Below, piece after piece: positions 10,401-19,740 of a stretch of DNA of 64,000 nt. Source of the stretch: Prorocentrum cordatum (Eukaryota > Sar > Dinophyceae > Prorocentrales > Prorocentraceae); NCBI GenBank assembly GCA_963575745.1, contig CAUYUJ010011248.1:1-64000 (forward strand). The letters are read 5' to 3'. Below the pieces are notes generated by a model. It worked only from the letters and a program-made list of their open reading frames with translations, did no database searches and was not told the origin of the DNA. The position numbers were made by a program, and so were the translations under genes. The stretch's first letter is position 1. Each line of letters starts with the position of its first letter.

Positions 10401-11224
10401 GCGGACGTTCTCGGGCCGTCCTTGGGGCCGCCCGCCTGGCCGTGACTGTTGCCCGCATTCGACGGGCGCGGGGCCCGTCGACCGCGGTGCATTCCGGCGC
10501 CGGCACTGAGGGGAGCGCTTTGTGGAGCGACGACATGGGTAAGTTCCAAGCGCGCAGCCGCAACAATATACCAGGCGTCCAGCAGACGCGGGCGCGTCCA
10601 GGGGCGCCTTTCGTGAACCCGCCCGGCGTCAACCTGGCCCCGAGACTAGGTTCGACGACGCAGCCTCTGGCGCGGCCCTCGCCGTACAGCAAGGTAGCAA
10701 GCCTCGGCGGTGCGACCGACATGTGCCCTGCGAGAGGTTGCGCTACTGCCACTGGCAGACACCGTTGCGCAGAAGCAGACCTCGTCGTCGTTCCAGACTT
10801 GGCGTTTCTCCACGACGTGGACGCGCTGGCAGCAAGTGTGGATCTGGCCGTCTCTTTCTTTTACATCGCCTCGCTTGGCCTGGACGTCGTTACGCAGACG
10901 CTCCTGGTCGCAGCCCAGGGCCACCCAGACAGAATTCCACTCGACCATCGCACGCGCCACGTCCCAGCAAACGAGCGCCAGGAGGTTATTCATCTCGGGC
11001 CAGGCCTCGTCACGGTGCATCCAGATGCGCGGGCGGCGGTGCGGCGCGTGGCCCGCAGAGCGGGGTCGAACCTCGCAGTGTCGGAAGCGGCACCCCCAGC
11101 CTCTGGCGGGACGCTTTTCTCGACTCTGCGCGACGTCGTCGCATGGGCGTCTGCAGCGAGGCAGGTGAGGGATTATATAGGGCCCAAAGCAGTGACTGTG
11201 GACGGAATTCCAATGCGCGCCTGA
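7433..11224 (+). CDS. Large uninterrupted protein, possibly hAT/zinc-finger transposase-derived
   Basis: A 1263-residue frame from ATG 7433, 57 bp after a DinoSL relict. No family is recognised with certainty. Visible features: a Cys pair FCIRC near residue 152; a W-G-L-G-C-x2-C segment near residue 187 followed by FAKF, then L-x2-H and S-H-R-V-A-C, resembling a TTF/BED-like zinc finger; acidic motifs AIDESKY (about 362), SADGAS (about 469) and RDPAHAIR (about 498) that could be pieces of an RNase H-fold transposase core; and a conserved-looking GECTVERDLARYRD near 895. The C-terminal third is Arg/Ala-rich and may not be functional. The frame contains about a dozen family-1 hairpin copies in all three codon phases (read as QPLA, AASGA or GLWRE) without a stop. 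It could be a domesticated transposase or a decayed but open element. Confidence 0.55.
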   Translation: MVLLAPPLRFGPQPLAGKRVKPVRAEGGQKPTAARATRRKAEAQKTSHSIMPSYRRHTFQSVGRSSLRKLSPLRKSSQPLARRPRSCAAVKAAKRSQAPALISPPLARKVPKSGKGSQTLSRKRPISDDMLQVFDGSLSEAQHLERHAACKGFCIRCDLQKRPKVYEACTLYEGRSWLSRGVNRGIWGLGCRICAEFAASGNKCDGARFSKFAKFQIRPKTGFHAMMLLERHGTSDSHRVACGIKKRKGSDMFAQPTVPQPLACPTVWPTEKPCELLATESDTGLIKGNAPSPSEWKDAWAVLSEGVSHRKDARICDKKGHAPGSVANRRRKRHRRQLQVMAEVLRKNIRKVLHQATSISLAIDESKYRKIVRFRADLPAVQHSGQGFHLGNVGASGYCLSGVLGLLDCSKKHASDFEEDHAVTAVKQLDAFLTKFCTPLGRIKGRRGAQPLACDEELKAHVLRTVTSFSADGASKERRSVFLAARELFPNLLIVIRDPAHAIRIAVKSMHCDDVFGEVWRELFNDRHALVPDLMHSNKLHNLLVAIQEDNVHAVAVPGLPGGPQPLAGIVRNLAFAKQRFDSTADPVLKIALLLVPVATLLAYIASDRRHDREQRHRAGALLRKFDTKFCMAVGVAADWGIICNWFLRLFDVASHDIAKSRSEIDCMVETLDAVFMEGRVFQSALQVPPVAAAASGATAPASEEPLPRLRVRAEGHEAGFITETVMRDLRRRYVFYADGDPVMPWGEPAAAHKEELLHRLQNVASLTKERLLADFPRTDVRSALAMFDRRLVQKGFGPVPDVEVRRFLLRGVRQLAGLLGCDEQAAVLQYNGVLPYMMQQMGPSQPLAGATNQQAWARILDDVFWEAACPNRLRGASRMLCRLVRFYISIEDGECTVERDLARYRDQRVEHRTDDIAFHDDCLILKLNGPKTASEFDEGAARAGLGLTSFSRECAGLWRELLGQRRGHYNPQATAAATLKRKSAPGLVRGRSRAVLGAARLAVTVARIRRARGPSTAVHSGAGTEGSALWSDDMGKFQARSRNNIPGVQQTRARPGAPFVNPPGVNLAPRLGSTTQPLARPSPYSKVASLGGATDMCPARGCATATGRHRCAEADLVVVPDLAFLHDVDALAASVDLAVSFFYIASLGLDVVTQTLLVAAQGHPDRIPLDHRTRHVPANERQEVIHLGPGLVTVHPDARAAVRRVARRAGSNLAVSEAAPPASGGTLFSTLRDVVAWASAARQVRDYIGPKAVTVDGIPMRA
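7469..11109 (+). repeat. Family-1 hairpins within the 1263-aa frame
   Basis: Exact CAGCCTCTGGCG cores start at 7664, 8210, 9513, 10661 and 11098. One-base variants start at 7469, 8780, 9125, 9968 and 10300. A looser relative, CAGACTCTGTCGCGA, is at 7783. Flanking bases pair across the core: CGC with GCG (9513), CCC with GGG (9125, 9968) and CAC with GTG (8210). Spacing is irregular (150-900 bp). Confidence 0.8.
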
Positions 11225-11244
11225 GGTTCTTACCCGAACAAAAA

Positions 11245-12890
11245 AAGGAGACCCCGCCCGCAAGCAGGCAAGATCACCCAGACGTAGGCCGCACCTCGCC
11301 AAACAGTGAACCAGACCACCCAGAAGTAGATCAGACACCGCCCATATTATAACCAGACCGCCCAGAAAGTAGACTTCCCTCCCCCCCCCCGAAAAAAGTA
11401 AGCCGGAACGCCCGCAAGTAGACCAGACCCCGTCAAAGAGGTAACCAGACCACCCAAAAGTGAGGCAGGCCACCCAGGTAGCAGGCCAGACCCAGCCACG
11501 AAGTAAAGCAGACCCCGCCAAAAAAGTCATCCAGACCGCCCAAAAGTAGACCACCTCCGACCCAGAGTAGACCAGACCCCGCCCACAAGTAGACCAGACC
11601 ACCCAAAAGTAGACCAGACCCCGTCCACAAGTAGAGCAGGCACCACCCAAAATTATACCAGGCCGCGCAAGCACACCCGAGCCCGGACAACAGTAGACCA
11701 GACCCCGTCAAAAAGTACACCAGACCCCGCAAAAGTAGACCAGGCCCAGCCCGCAAGTAGACCAGACCCGCCCAACAACTAGACCAGACCGCCCCAAAGT
11801 AGACCAGACCCCGCCCAAAAGTAGACCAGACCACCCAGAAAGTAGTCAAGACCCCGTCCAAAATATACCAGACAACCCCAAAGTAGACCAGACCCCGCCA
11901 ACAAGTAATCCAGACCACCTAAAGGTAGACCAGACCGCGACCCAGAGCACGCCAGACCAGCCGCAAGTAGACCAGACCCCAGACAAAAATAGACCAGACC
12001 GCGTCAAAAAGTAGACCAGACCCCGCCCAACAGTAGACCAGACCCCCCAAAAAAGAAATAACACATATATATATATATATATCCAGACTGCCCCAAAGTA
12101 GACCAGAGCCCGCCAACAGGTCATCCATACCACCCAAAAGTAGACCAGACCCCAACCCAGAGTAGACCAGACCAACGGCAACTAGACCAGACCCAAGACA
12201 AAAGTAGACCAGACCCCGACCAGAAGTAGATCAGACCCCGCCCAAAAGTAGATCAGACCACCCACACGGAGACCAGACCCCGTCCAAAAGTAGACCAGAC
12301 CCGCCCAACAGTAGATCAGACCACCCGCAAGGAGACCAGACCCCGCCCAAAAGTAGACCAGACCCGCCCAAAAGTAGATCAGACCACCCGCGAGGAGACC
12401 AGACCCCGCCCAAAAGTAGATCAGACCCCGCCCAAAAGTAGATCAGACCACCCATAAGGAGACCAGACCCCGCCCATAAGTAAACAAGACCCGCCCAACA
12501 GTAGACCTGACCAACCACGAGTAAACCAGACCCCGCCCAAAAGTAGACCAGACCCCGCCCAAAAGTAGATCAGACCACCCACAAGCAGTCCAGGCCCCGC
12601 CAAAAGTAGACCAGACCCCGCCCAAAAGAAGATCAGACCACCCACAAGGAGACCAGACCCTGCCCACAAGTAGATCAGACCCCGCCCGCAAGTAGATCAG
12701 ACAACCCATAAGCAGACCAGGCCCCGTCCAACAGTAGACCAGACCCGCCCAAAAGTAACCAGATCACCCACAAGGACACCAGACCCCGCCCCAAAGTACA
12801 TCAGACCCCGTCCAAAAGTAGATCAGACCACCCACAAGGAGACGAGACCCCGTCCAAACGTAGAGCAGACCACGCCCGAAAGGATGAATA
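11245..12890 (+). repeat. ~21-bp minisatellite array (AGTAGACCAGACC family), forward
   Basis: Imperfect tandem units of AGTAGACCAGACCCCGCCCA. From about 12230 they form ~42-bp dimers alternating the ATCAGACCACCC and ACCAGACCCCG forms, with AAGGAG linkers. A short (AT)n run lies at 12063-12082. The antisense frames (Leu/Gly/Trp/Ser repeats) are translation artefacts of the array. The same minisatellite recurs at 15995-16680 and 27410-28140 (forward) and at 17815-18795 (reverse). Confidence 0.95.
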
Positions 12891-12904
12891 AGACATCCAC
12901 CCAG

Positions 12905-12923
12905 CGCAGCTGATCGGTTCAAG
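12905..12923 (+). other. Possible spliced-leader relict upstream of the 12991 frame
   Basis: CGCAGCTGATCGGTTCAAG resembles the DinoSL core with one gap and several T/C or A/G transitions, and keeps TCAAG at the 3' end. It lies immediately after the minisatellite and 86 bp before ATG 12991. Weak on its own; the matching position in front of other frames in this window supports it. Confidence 0.4.
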
Positions 12924-12990
12924 GACCAAGTGCTGGCAACGAGGCGCGCGCCCGACTCTTCTTGCGTCTCTTCGTGTGCTCGCGCCGCCC

Positions 12991-14016
12991 ATGGCGCCTC
13001 ATCAGGAAGCTCTTCCCGCGCCGAAGAGGCCGCGCACGGCACAGCAGCCTGCAGCGCCGCCTGCACCGGCGCCTGCGGCGCCGTCTGCAGCGGCGCCCTC
13101 ACCGCCTGCGCCATTGGCCGTCGAGGAGCTGCTCGAGATGGATTCGGTGCAGAGCCAGGCGGGGCATCTGATCAATTGGGCCAAGGGGGCCAAGGAGTAC
13201 GTCGACAATGCTCTCCTGAAGTTCCTGTCTGAGAAGCAAGCACTGGTGGCCTTCAAAGTGCCCGCCTCCGTCATGCTCATCCCTCCTCTGAAAATTTCTT
13301 CCGCAGCCTCTGGCGCGCACCTGACATCGTTTCGGGAGGTCATGCAGTACGACAACTTGCAGTTGAGCTTCTCTACGACGGGGCAGTACGAGGCTGCAGG
13401 GACGGTGTGGATGCTTGACCCGCTCGCCGCCGACACGTCCGACATCGTCTCTATCAGCCAGCTCGATGCCGCCATGGCGAACTGGACTGAGGAGAGGCTC
13501 TTGCTGTCTTCCGACCACCCGCCGTCGCGGCGCTACTCGTTCGACGTGCCGCTCCCAGCGCGAGTTGTCAACGCCAAGGTTGCCCAGCGCATGACCGAGG
13601 GCGAATCCACTGTTCTCATGGCAACGGGAGTGCCCATGCTGGCGGGGCACCCGCTTGTGATGGCGTGGTATGGCGCCATGGCAGAGGCATTGTCCGCCGG
13701 CAACAGTGATCGCACATTCAAGCTGTTTGAGGCAGCTTTGTCTGTGCCGATCAGGCTGCGTCTCAGCCCCGTGGCTTACTCTTTGGCGGAGGCTTTCTGC
13801 CCCGAGCTCCGCGAACCCACGCTGTTGATGCGGCTGGCGCAGCTCTGCAAAGCAAGGGCGGCGCCCTCCCAGGCAGACAAGGACGCGGCTGCCTGCGACT
13901 CGATGGCGTTCGTCCTGGACTGCTTGCGCGTTGCCCGGCTGACAGGCGACGCCCCCAGGGGGGGGGGCTTTCTGTGGGACGGGTCACGGGGCAAGAGAAA
14001 AAGACCCCCGCGCTGA
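12991..14016 (+). CDS. Hypothetical protein, N-terminal part
   Basis: A frame from ATG 12991 after a possible DinoSL relict. It opens with a Pro/Ala-rich tail (residues 1-45), followed by a globular-looking region of mixed composition (about 50-320). No family is recognised. One family-1 hairpin (13304) is read as AASGA inside it. The frame runs into a run of ten G (13958-13967); the downstream frame (to 15653) is offset by -1 there, and both frames are open across the run. The two are probably one gene split by a homopolymer length change, a -1 slip, or an unrecognised intron. Beyond 13967 this frame is probably not real coding. Confidence 0.5.
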   Translation: MAPHQEALPAPKRPRTAQQPAAPPAPAPAAPSAAAPSPPAPLAVEELLEMDSVQSQAGHLINWAKGAKEYVDNALLKFLSEKQALVAFKVPASVMLIPPLKISSAASGAHLTSFREVMQYDNLQLSFSTTGQYEAAGTVWMLDPLAADTSDIVSISQLDAAMANWTEERLLLSSDHPPSRRYSFDVPLPARVVNAKVAQRMTEGESTVLMATGVPMLAGHPLVMAWYGAMAEALSAGNSDRTFKLFEAALSVPIRLRLSPVAYSLAEAFCPELREPTLLMRLAQLCKARAAPSQADKDAAACDSMAFVLDCLRVARLTGDAPRGGGFLWDGSRGKRKRPPR

Positions 14017-15793
14017 CGCACGTGCTGTTCAAGAAACATGATGTCATCGAGTACATTATGCACGAGGCGGCGATGATCGACAAAGACATGGTGCCTACAG
14101 TATCCATGTTTCGCTCGCCGCTTGCCATCGTGAAGCACTTCTCAGCCTCTGGCGAGAAAGGCTTAGCTGCTGCATTTCGGCGAGAGGAGAGCTCCGATAA
14201 CACAGGGTTGGAAAACATGTTCGCTGCCCCCGTGGCCGAATACCGCGACCAGCAAGGCCGAGAAGCGAAGACGCAGGCGTTGATCGACTTCGCGTGGGCC
14301 GTTTGGGCCGGCCACTTCGACGAGGAGCTCCAGGAGCTGGCCGCCAAAGACCTGCAGGGAGGTGCAGCCGCCTTCCTGTGGCACCGGTATTTCACCGATA
14401 GCACCAAGGAGATGGGCGTCAAGTACCGCGCGCTGACCGCTGCTTGCGCGGCGGGTCCCATTTCGACTGGCACTGCCGAGGGCGGGGCCTCTGGCGTGGC
14501 CATGGGGGCGTCCGAGCTCGCGGAGGCCGACCAGGAGGACCTCAAGAAAACCAAGGACTTGCTCCTCTCTCTTCGCAGGAAGTCCGTTTCGTTCGTGGCG
14601 CAGCCGTCGGTTGGCGGAGCCACTGGCGCGGAACACAGCACCGCCCAGTTGCAGAAACTCTGGGAAGAGATGCGTCTCGGACATAGGTACGCCAGGAAAA
14701 AGCAAGACGTCCGAGCATTCGTTGTGTCGGCCGACCTGTTCGCCCCAAACGTGAGCAAGAGCGGGGCGGCGGCGAGCTTGGGCGACCACGTCGCTGTGGA
14801 TGCGGAGCGTTTCGGGCGGGTGCTTGATTTCGTCTCGCAGAAGCGTTCGGTTCACGATATCGTCATTTTCCTCGACGGGCGGAGCCGGTCGTGCCGCAAA
14901 CTGCTCGAGGACAAAGAGGAGGGTCTCGCAGCCTCTGGCGCGCACGCTGTGACTGAGTGTTGGTGTGTGTATGTGCAGCCGGGCAAGGCACAGGACCCCA
15001 GAGTCCCGGGAAGAGTGACTTGTTTTGCGTGCAACAACAAGGAAGTCGTCATCTGCTCCATCCCGAAAAGAGGCGCCATGAAGGTAGTGCAGCGCGCGGA
15101 GTTCAACTTGTGCGGCGAGACCACGAGTTCGTACACGACGTACACGGGCGTGCCTATGCGGCAGTACCGCGAGCTGCCGCGGATGACCCACGACACGAAG
15201 GCCTCGATCTTGGGAAACGCAGCCGCTGGCCCGGTGAGAGGGAGGCGCGCGCAGAAAGACATCGAGGCGAACGGGCACCCCTTCTCGCACTTGGAGGTCA
15301 AGCCATTGAGCTTTTGGCAGCGGATTTGCGAGCACCATCACATCACGCACATCGTTGACTTCACGGCGGGGTCTGGCGCGTTGGCAATCGCAGCCTCTGG
15401 CGCGATGGAGTACGAGGGCGTGGCGGTCAACGAGGTGCACCGGGAGTGGCTCGACGCGACCTTGGACCGATGCGCACTGTACATGGCGGGGCATGACAAG
15501 AATTTCGCCCAGAAGCTCGGCGGCGACGACGGTTTCGCTGAGAAAGTAGAGAAGTACTTCGCGGGAACGATGATGGAGGTGCGGCGCTTGCTCGAGCCAA
15601 TCGCGGACGAGGTGGACGGGGATGGGGGGAGCTCGGACTCAGCGGAGGAGTAGATCGCAGGCGCGCGATCGCGGGTGGGAAAACGACGCAGCCTCTGGCG
15701 CGCCACTGACGCGGCCTGGCCCTGACTCAGGTGTCGAAATTTTGCGCGCGTCGCGACTCCAGTGCGTGAGCAGTTCCGGGGTGACGCCTCTGG
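13304..15793 (+). repeat. Family-1 hairpins in and after the second gene
   Basis: Exact cores start at 13304, 14143, 14929, 15391 and 15689, with a shortened copy near 15783 and partial ones near 14486, 14617 and 15222. At 14143 the stem is extended: TTCTC, A, GCC, TCT, GGC, GAGAA, giving five outer pairs plus three inner pairs. This is a third stem type beside CGC/GCG and CCC/GGG. The copies at 15689 and 15783 are past the stop codon at 15651-15653. Confidence 0.8.
13974..15653 (+). CDS. Hypothetical protein with SAM-methyltransferase-like motif (C-terminal part)
   Basis: A 559-residue open frame starting at a GTG, so more likely a continuation of the upstream frame than an independent start. 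Near residues 455-490 it reads HIVDFTAGSGALAIAAS, then YEGVAVNE. This resembles motif I (D/x-F-x-G-x-G) and the following acidic strand of Rossmann-fold S-adenosylmethionine-dependent methyltransferases, possibly DNA methylases. No catalytic NPPY/DPPW-type motif was identified. The central region (residues 250-400) contains CWCVYV and FACNNKE segments of unknown meaning. Family-1 hairpins lie at 14143, 14929 and 15391, the last inside the methyltransferase-like motif. The C-terminus is acidic (GDGGSSDSAEE). The assignment rests on one motif. Confidence 0.5.
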   Translation: MGRVTGQEKKTPALTHVLFKKHDVIEYIMHEAAMIDKDMVPTVSMFRSPLAIVKHFSASGEKGLAAAFRREESSDNTGLENMFAAPVAEYRDQQGREAKTQALIDFAWAVWAGHFDEELQELAAKDLQGGAAAFLWHRYFTDSTKEMGVKYRALTAACAAGPISTGTAEGGASGVAMGASELAEADQEDLKKTKDLLLSLRRKSVSFVAQPSVGGATGAEHSTAQLQKLWEEMRLGHRYARKKQDVRAFVVSADLFAPNVSKSGAAASLGDHVAVDAERFGRVLDFVSQKRSVHDIVIFLDGRSRSCRKLLEDKEEGLAASGAHAVTECWCVYVQPGKAQDPRVPGRVTCFACNNKEVVICSIPKRGAMKVVQRAEFNLCGETTSSYTTYTGVPMRQYRELPRMTHDTKASILGNAAAGPVRGRRAQKDIEANGHPFSHLEVKPLSFWQRICEHHHITHIVDFTAGSGALAIAASGAMEYEGVAVNEVHREWLDATLDRCALYMAGHDKNFAQKLGGDDGFAEKVEKYFAGTMMEVRRLLEPIADEVDGDGGSSDSAEE

Positions 15794-16679
15794 CGCGCGA
15801 GGAAGCGTGCAAGACCTTCCAGCGCGGCCAAGTTTTGATGGGTAGACCAGTCTCTTGCCCGGAGGTGCAGCTTCATACGCGCCCTTGGACGCGCGCGGCG
15901 CTGTTACGCAACAGAGGAAATGTTCCGACCCCGCACAGACGCAAGCCAATCCATTCAGCGCAGAAGGCCAGGCCGCCCGTCAAACCAGGCCAAACCACCC
16001 ATAAGTAGACCAGACCCTGTCCACAAGTAGAGCAAAACCCGCCCAAAAGTAGACCATACCACCCATAAGTAGACCAGACCCCGCCCAAAAGTAGATCAGA
16101 CCACGCCCAAAAGTAGATCAGACCACACACAAGGAGACCAGACCCCGCCCAAAAGGAGATCACACCCCGCCCAAAAGTAGATCAGACCACCCGCAAAGAG
16201 ACCGGACCCCGTCCAAAAGTAGACCAGACTCGCCAGACAGTAGACCAGACCACCCTTGAGTAGACCAGACCCCGCCTTAAAGTAGGTCAGACCCCGCCCA
16301 AAAGTAGATCAGACCACCGACAAGGAGACCAGGCCCCGTCCAAAAGTAGACCAGACCCGCCCAACAGTAGACCAGACCACCCTTGAGTAGACCAGACCCC
16401 GCCTTAAAGTAGGTCAGACCACGCCCAGAAGTGCATCAGACCACCCACAAGGACGCCAGACCTCGCCCAAAAGTAGATCAGACCCCGCCCAATAGTAGAT
16501 CAGACCACCCACAAGGAGACCAGACCCCGTTCGCAAGTAGAGCAGACCCCGCCCAAAAGTAGATCAGACCACCCACTAGTAGACCAAACCCTGTGCCCCA
16601 GTAGAGCAGGCCCGCCCAAAAGTACACCAGACCACACGCAAGTAGAGCAGACTCCGCCCAAAGTGCGTCACACCCCGTC

Positions 16680-17130
16680 CAGAAAGAAAAAGGGCCCGCT
16701 TCTGGAAACCAGGGAAGACAGCCCGGGCAGTTTCTGGAAACGAAAAAAGAAAACCAGGCCGTTTATGAAACCGAGAGAAGAAAACCGGGCCGTTTCTGGA
16801 AACGAGGAAAGGAAAAGGGCCGTTTCTGAAACCGAGGGAAGAAAACCGGGCCGTTTCTGGAAACGAGAAAACAAAACCGGCCCGTTTCTGGAAACGAGGA
16901 AAGAAAAAGGGCCGTTTCTGAAACCGAGGGAAGAAAACCGGGCCGTTTCTGGAAACGAGGAAAGAAAACCGGGCCGTTTCTGGAAACGAGGAAAGAAAAA
17001 GGGCCGTTTCTGAAACCGATGGAAGAAAACCGGGCCGATTCTGGAAACGAAGCAAGAAAAACGGCCCGTTTCTGAAACCCAGGGAAGAAAACCAGACTGC
17101 TTCTGGAAACGAAGGAGGAAAGTAGCCCAC
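16680..17130 (+). repeat. Tandem array with CGTTTC-TG-GAAACG hairpin units, forward arm
   Basis: Units of about 35-60 bp alternate GGGCCGTTTCTGGAAACGAG and GGCCGTTTCTGAAACCGAG with (G)AAGAAAA spacers. Each GTTTCTGGAAAC is itself a near palindrome. The mirrored arm is 17380-17815. Frames reading Phe/Pro/Arg repeats are artefacts. Confidence 0.9.
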
Positions 17131-17379
17131 TAGGCATGCTTTCATTTTCTCATCTCGGTTCTGAAACCGAGGGAAGAAAACATGTTCGGATTTGGCATGT
17201 TGGCGAGCATGTTGTGGGCCCTATATGACATGTAGTATAGAGCCCACAACATTCTCGCCAACATGCTAGACCCGAACATATTTTCTTCGCTCGGTTTTGC
17301 AACCGAGCGAAGAAAACATGTTCGGATTCCCGACATGTTTTCTTTCTTTGTGTGTGTGGGGGGGGGGACCACAAGTTTT

Positions 17380-17815
17380 CTTCTGTCGTTTCCAGAAACG
17401 GTAGGGTTTTCTTCCCTCGGTTTCAGAAACGGCCCTTTTTCTTTCCTCGTTTCCAGAAACGGCCCGGTTTTCTTCCTCGTTTCCAGAAACGGCCCGGTTT
17501 TCTTCTCTCGGTTTCAGAAACGGCCCTTTTTCTTTCCTCGTTTCCAGAAACGGGCCGGTTTTGTTTTCTCGTTTCCAGAAACGGCCCGGTTTTCTTCCCT
17601 CGGTTTCAGAAACGGCCCTTTTTCTTTCCTCGTTTCCAGAAACGGGCCGGTTTTGTTTTCTCGTTTCCAGAAACGGCCCGGTTTTCTTCCCTCGGTTTCA
17701 GAAACGGCCTTTTTTCTTTCCTCGTTTCCAGAAACGGCCCGGTTTTCTTTTCGCGTTTCCAGAAACGGCCCGGTTTTCCTTCCTCGTTTCCAGAAACGGC
17801 CCGGTTATATTTTAT
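17380..17815 (-). repeat. Tandem array with CGTTTC-CA-GAAACG hairpin units, reverse arm
   Basis: Reverse-complement counterpart of 16680-17130: repeated CGTTTCCAGAAACGGCCCGG with TTTTCTTCC spacers. Between the arms (17143-17350) are two further short palindromes, including CTCGGTTTTGCAACCGAG near 17289. Confidence 0.9.
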
Positions 17816-18795
17816 GGTCGGGGTCTGATTTACTTTTGGGAGGGGTCTGGTCAACTTATGTGTGGTCTGGTCTACTTTTGTGCGGGCCTGCTCTACTTGT
17901 GGACAAGGTCTGGTCTACTAGTGCGTGGTCTGATCCGCTTCTTGGGCGGGGTCTGATCTACTTTTGGGTGGGGCATGATCTCCTTGCGGGTGGTCCGATC
18001 TACTTTTGGGCGGGGTCTGATCTAGTTTTGGGCGGGGTCTGGTCTACATGTGGGTGGTATGATATGCGTCTGGGCGGGTCTGCCCTATTTGTGGACCAGG
18101 TCTGGTCTACGTTTGGGTGGTCTGATCTACTTTTGGGCAGGTCTGGTCTACTTTTAGGCGGGGTCTGGTCTCCTTGCGGGTGGTCTGATCTACTTTTGGG
18201 CGGTGTCTGATCTACTTGCGGGCGGGATCTTGTCTCCATGTGGGTGGTCTGATCTACTTTTGGGCGAGGTCTGATCTACTTTTTGGGGGGGTCTGGTCTA
18301 CGTATGGGTGGTCGGGTCTGCTGTTGGGCGGGTCTGCTCTACTTTAGGGCGGGATCTGGTCTCCTTGTGGGTGGTCTGATGTACTTTTGGGCGGGGTCTG
18401 ATCTACTTTTGGGTGGGGTCTGATCTCCTTGCGGGTGGTTTGATCTGCAATTGGGCGGGTCTGCTCTACTTGTGGACGGGGTCTGGTCTCCTTGTGGGTG
18501 GTCTGATGTACTTTTGGGCGGGGTCTGGTCTCCGAGTGGGTGGTCTGATCTACTTTCGGGCGGGGTCTGATCTACTTTTGGGCGGGGTGTGGTCTATTTG
18601 CGGGTGGTCTGCTCTGCTTTTGGGCGGGTGTGCTGTACTTGTGGGCAGGGTCTGGTCTACGTATGGGTGGTCGGATTTATTTTTGGACGGGGTCTGGCCT
18701 ACTTTGACGCGGGGTCTGGTCTCCTTGTGGGTTGTCTGATGTACTTTTGGGCGTGGTCTGATCTACTTTTTTGGGCGGGGTGTGATCTACTTTAG
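17815..18795 (-). repeat. ~21-bp minisatellite array, reverse
   Basis: Units of TTTTGGGCGGGGTCTGATCT and GTGGGTGGTCTGATCTACTT, the reverse complement of the arrays at 11245-12890, 15995-16680 and 27410-28140. No gene. Confidence 0.95.
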
Positions 18796-18889
18796 ACCAT
18801 GAATTTCCATGGCGTGTGTTTGTTACATCTTCTTAACTGGTTTGCTTTGCTACGACGTGCTATCCCAAACCGTGCTCCGTGATCGTTTG

Positions 18890-19260
18890 AACGCTGTCCA
18901 TATGTACGCATTCCCGTGGTATGCCATGCGTTGTTAAGCAATGCTGTGCCACGCCGTGCGCTGCTCTCCGGTGTGGTGCGATGCTATGCTATAGTATGCG
19001 ACGCCATCCGACGGGATGCCATGCTGTAGCTCTGGTGTTCCCACCCAACAACCTCTCTGTGAGACACATGGTGGTCGTGTGTGAATGTTGTACACAGTAC
19101 GGCTCTGGCGTACTTCTGGGCAGTGTCTGGACTTGGTGCGAGTGTGCTCTGTGCATTGCATTGCAACGCCTTGCGAACACATGGAACCTTGTGCGATGCG
19201 ATGATATGCCGTGCTAGGCCACGCGATGCAGTGCTATGCGATCCCATGCTATGGCTCCTG
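18890..19260. repeat. Degenerate GCTATG/GCGATG low-complexity tract
   Basis: Similar in texture to 6785-7235. It lies before the 19929 gene much as the earlier tract lies before the 7433 gene. No gene. Confidence 0.7.
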
Positions 19261-19389
19261 TCGGGCCCTCCCCCCCGGGGTGGCTGGTCGCGTGGGAATG
19301 TCGGCGCGGAATCTCAGAGACTTCATAGAGCTGCGCGTGCCAGCCATGCAAGTTTGCGCGCGCCTGGCACGCGGAGGGACGGGGGCAGG

Positions 19390-19740
19390 GGTGGGGCGGA
19401 AAGTGGGAGGAGGAGGAGGTTTTGGACGAGGACGAGGACGAGGACGAAGAGGAGGGAGTGGAAGTGGGAGGAGGAGGAAGGAGTAGTAGAGCAGGAGGGA
19501 GTAGAAGACGAGAGGAAGTGGGACGAGGAGGAAGGAGTACAAGAGGTGGGAGAGAACAACCATGGAATATGGGGAGGCGGACCAATCGTCGCCACGGCTG
19601 GAGCATGCTGGAGCCACGGAGGCATCGTCGCCACGGCTGCCTTCGCCTCGAAACTCTGGCCAGAGCGTCGCCACGTCGCCAACGTCTCTAGGAGAGCAGT
19701 GCGCCCCCGGAGGGCCGTTCGTCGCCACGGCTGGACGCAC
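19390..19740. repeat. GGA-rich tract followed by CGTCGCCACGGCTG repeats
   Basis: 19390-19550 is a GAG/GGA-rich stretch. TCGTCGCCACGGCTG then occurs at 19586, 19625 and 19719, the last within CCGT...ACGG inverted bases. 19740-19928 holds Ser/Pro-type low-complexity sequence and the spliced-leader relict below. No convincing gene in 19260-19928. Confidence 0.6.

Larger units (their letters stand above)
15995..18795. repeat. ~2.8-kb imperfect palindrome built from mirrored arrays
   Basis: From outside inward: the AGTAGACCAGACC minisatellite (15995-16680 forward; 17815-18795 reverse), then a GTTTCTGGAAACG-type array (16680-17130 forward; 17380-17815 reverse), then a unique centre. The inner arms, about 17170-17220 and 17242-17292, pair closely (GCATGTTGGCGAGCATG against the complementary right arm) around a ~20-base loop at 17221-17241. 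The structure has no coding capacity. It could have formed by foldback duplication of a chromosome end or array. Confidence 0.85.

Noticed and set aside
11245-12890. Minisatellite as a CRISPR array or as Trp/Gly/Leu-rich proteins
   Set aside because: There are no unique spacers; the units are contiguous imperfect tandem repeats, and the frames simply follow the repeat in all phases.
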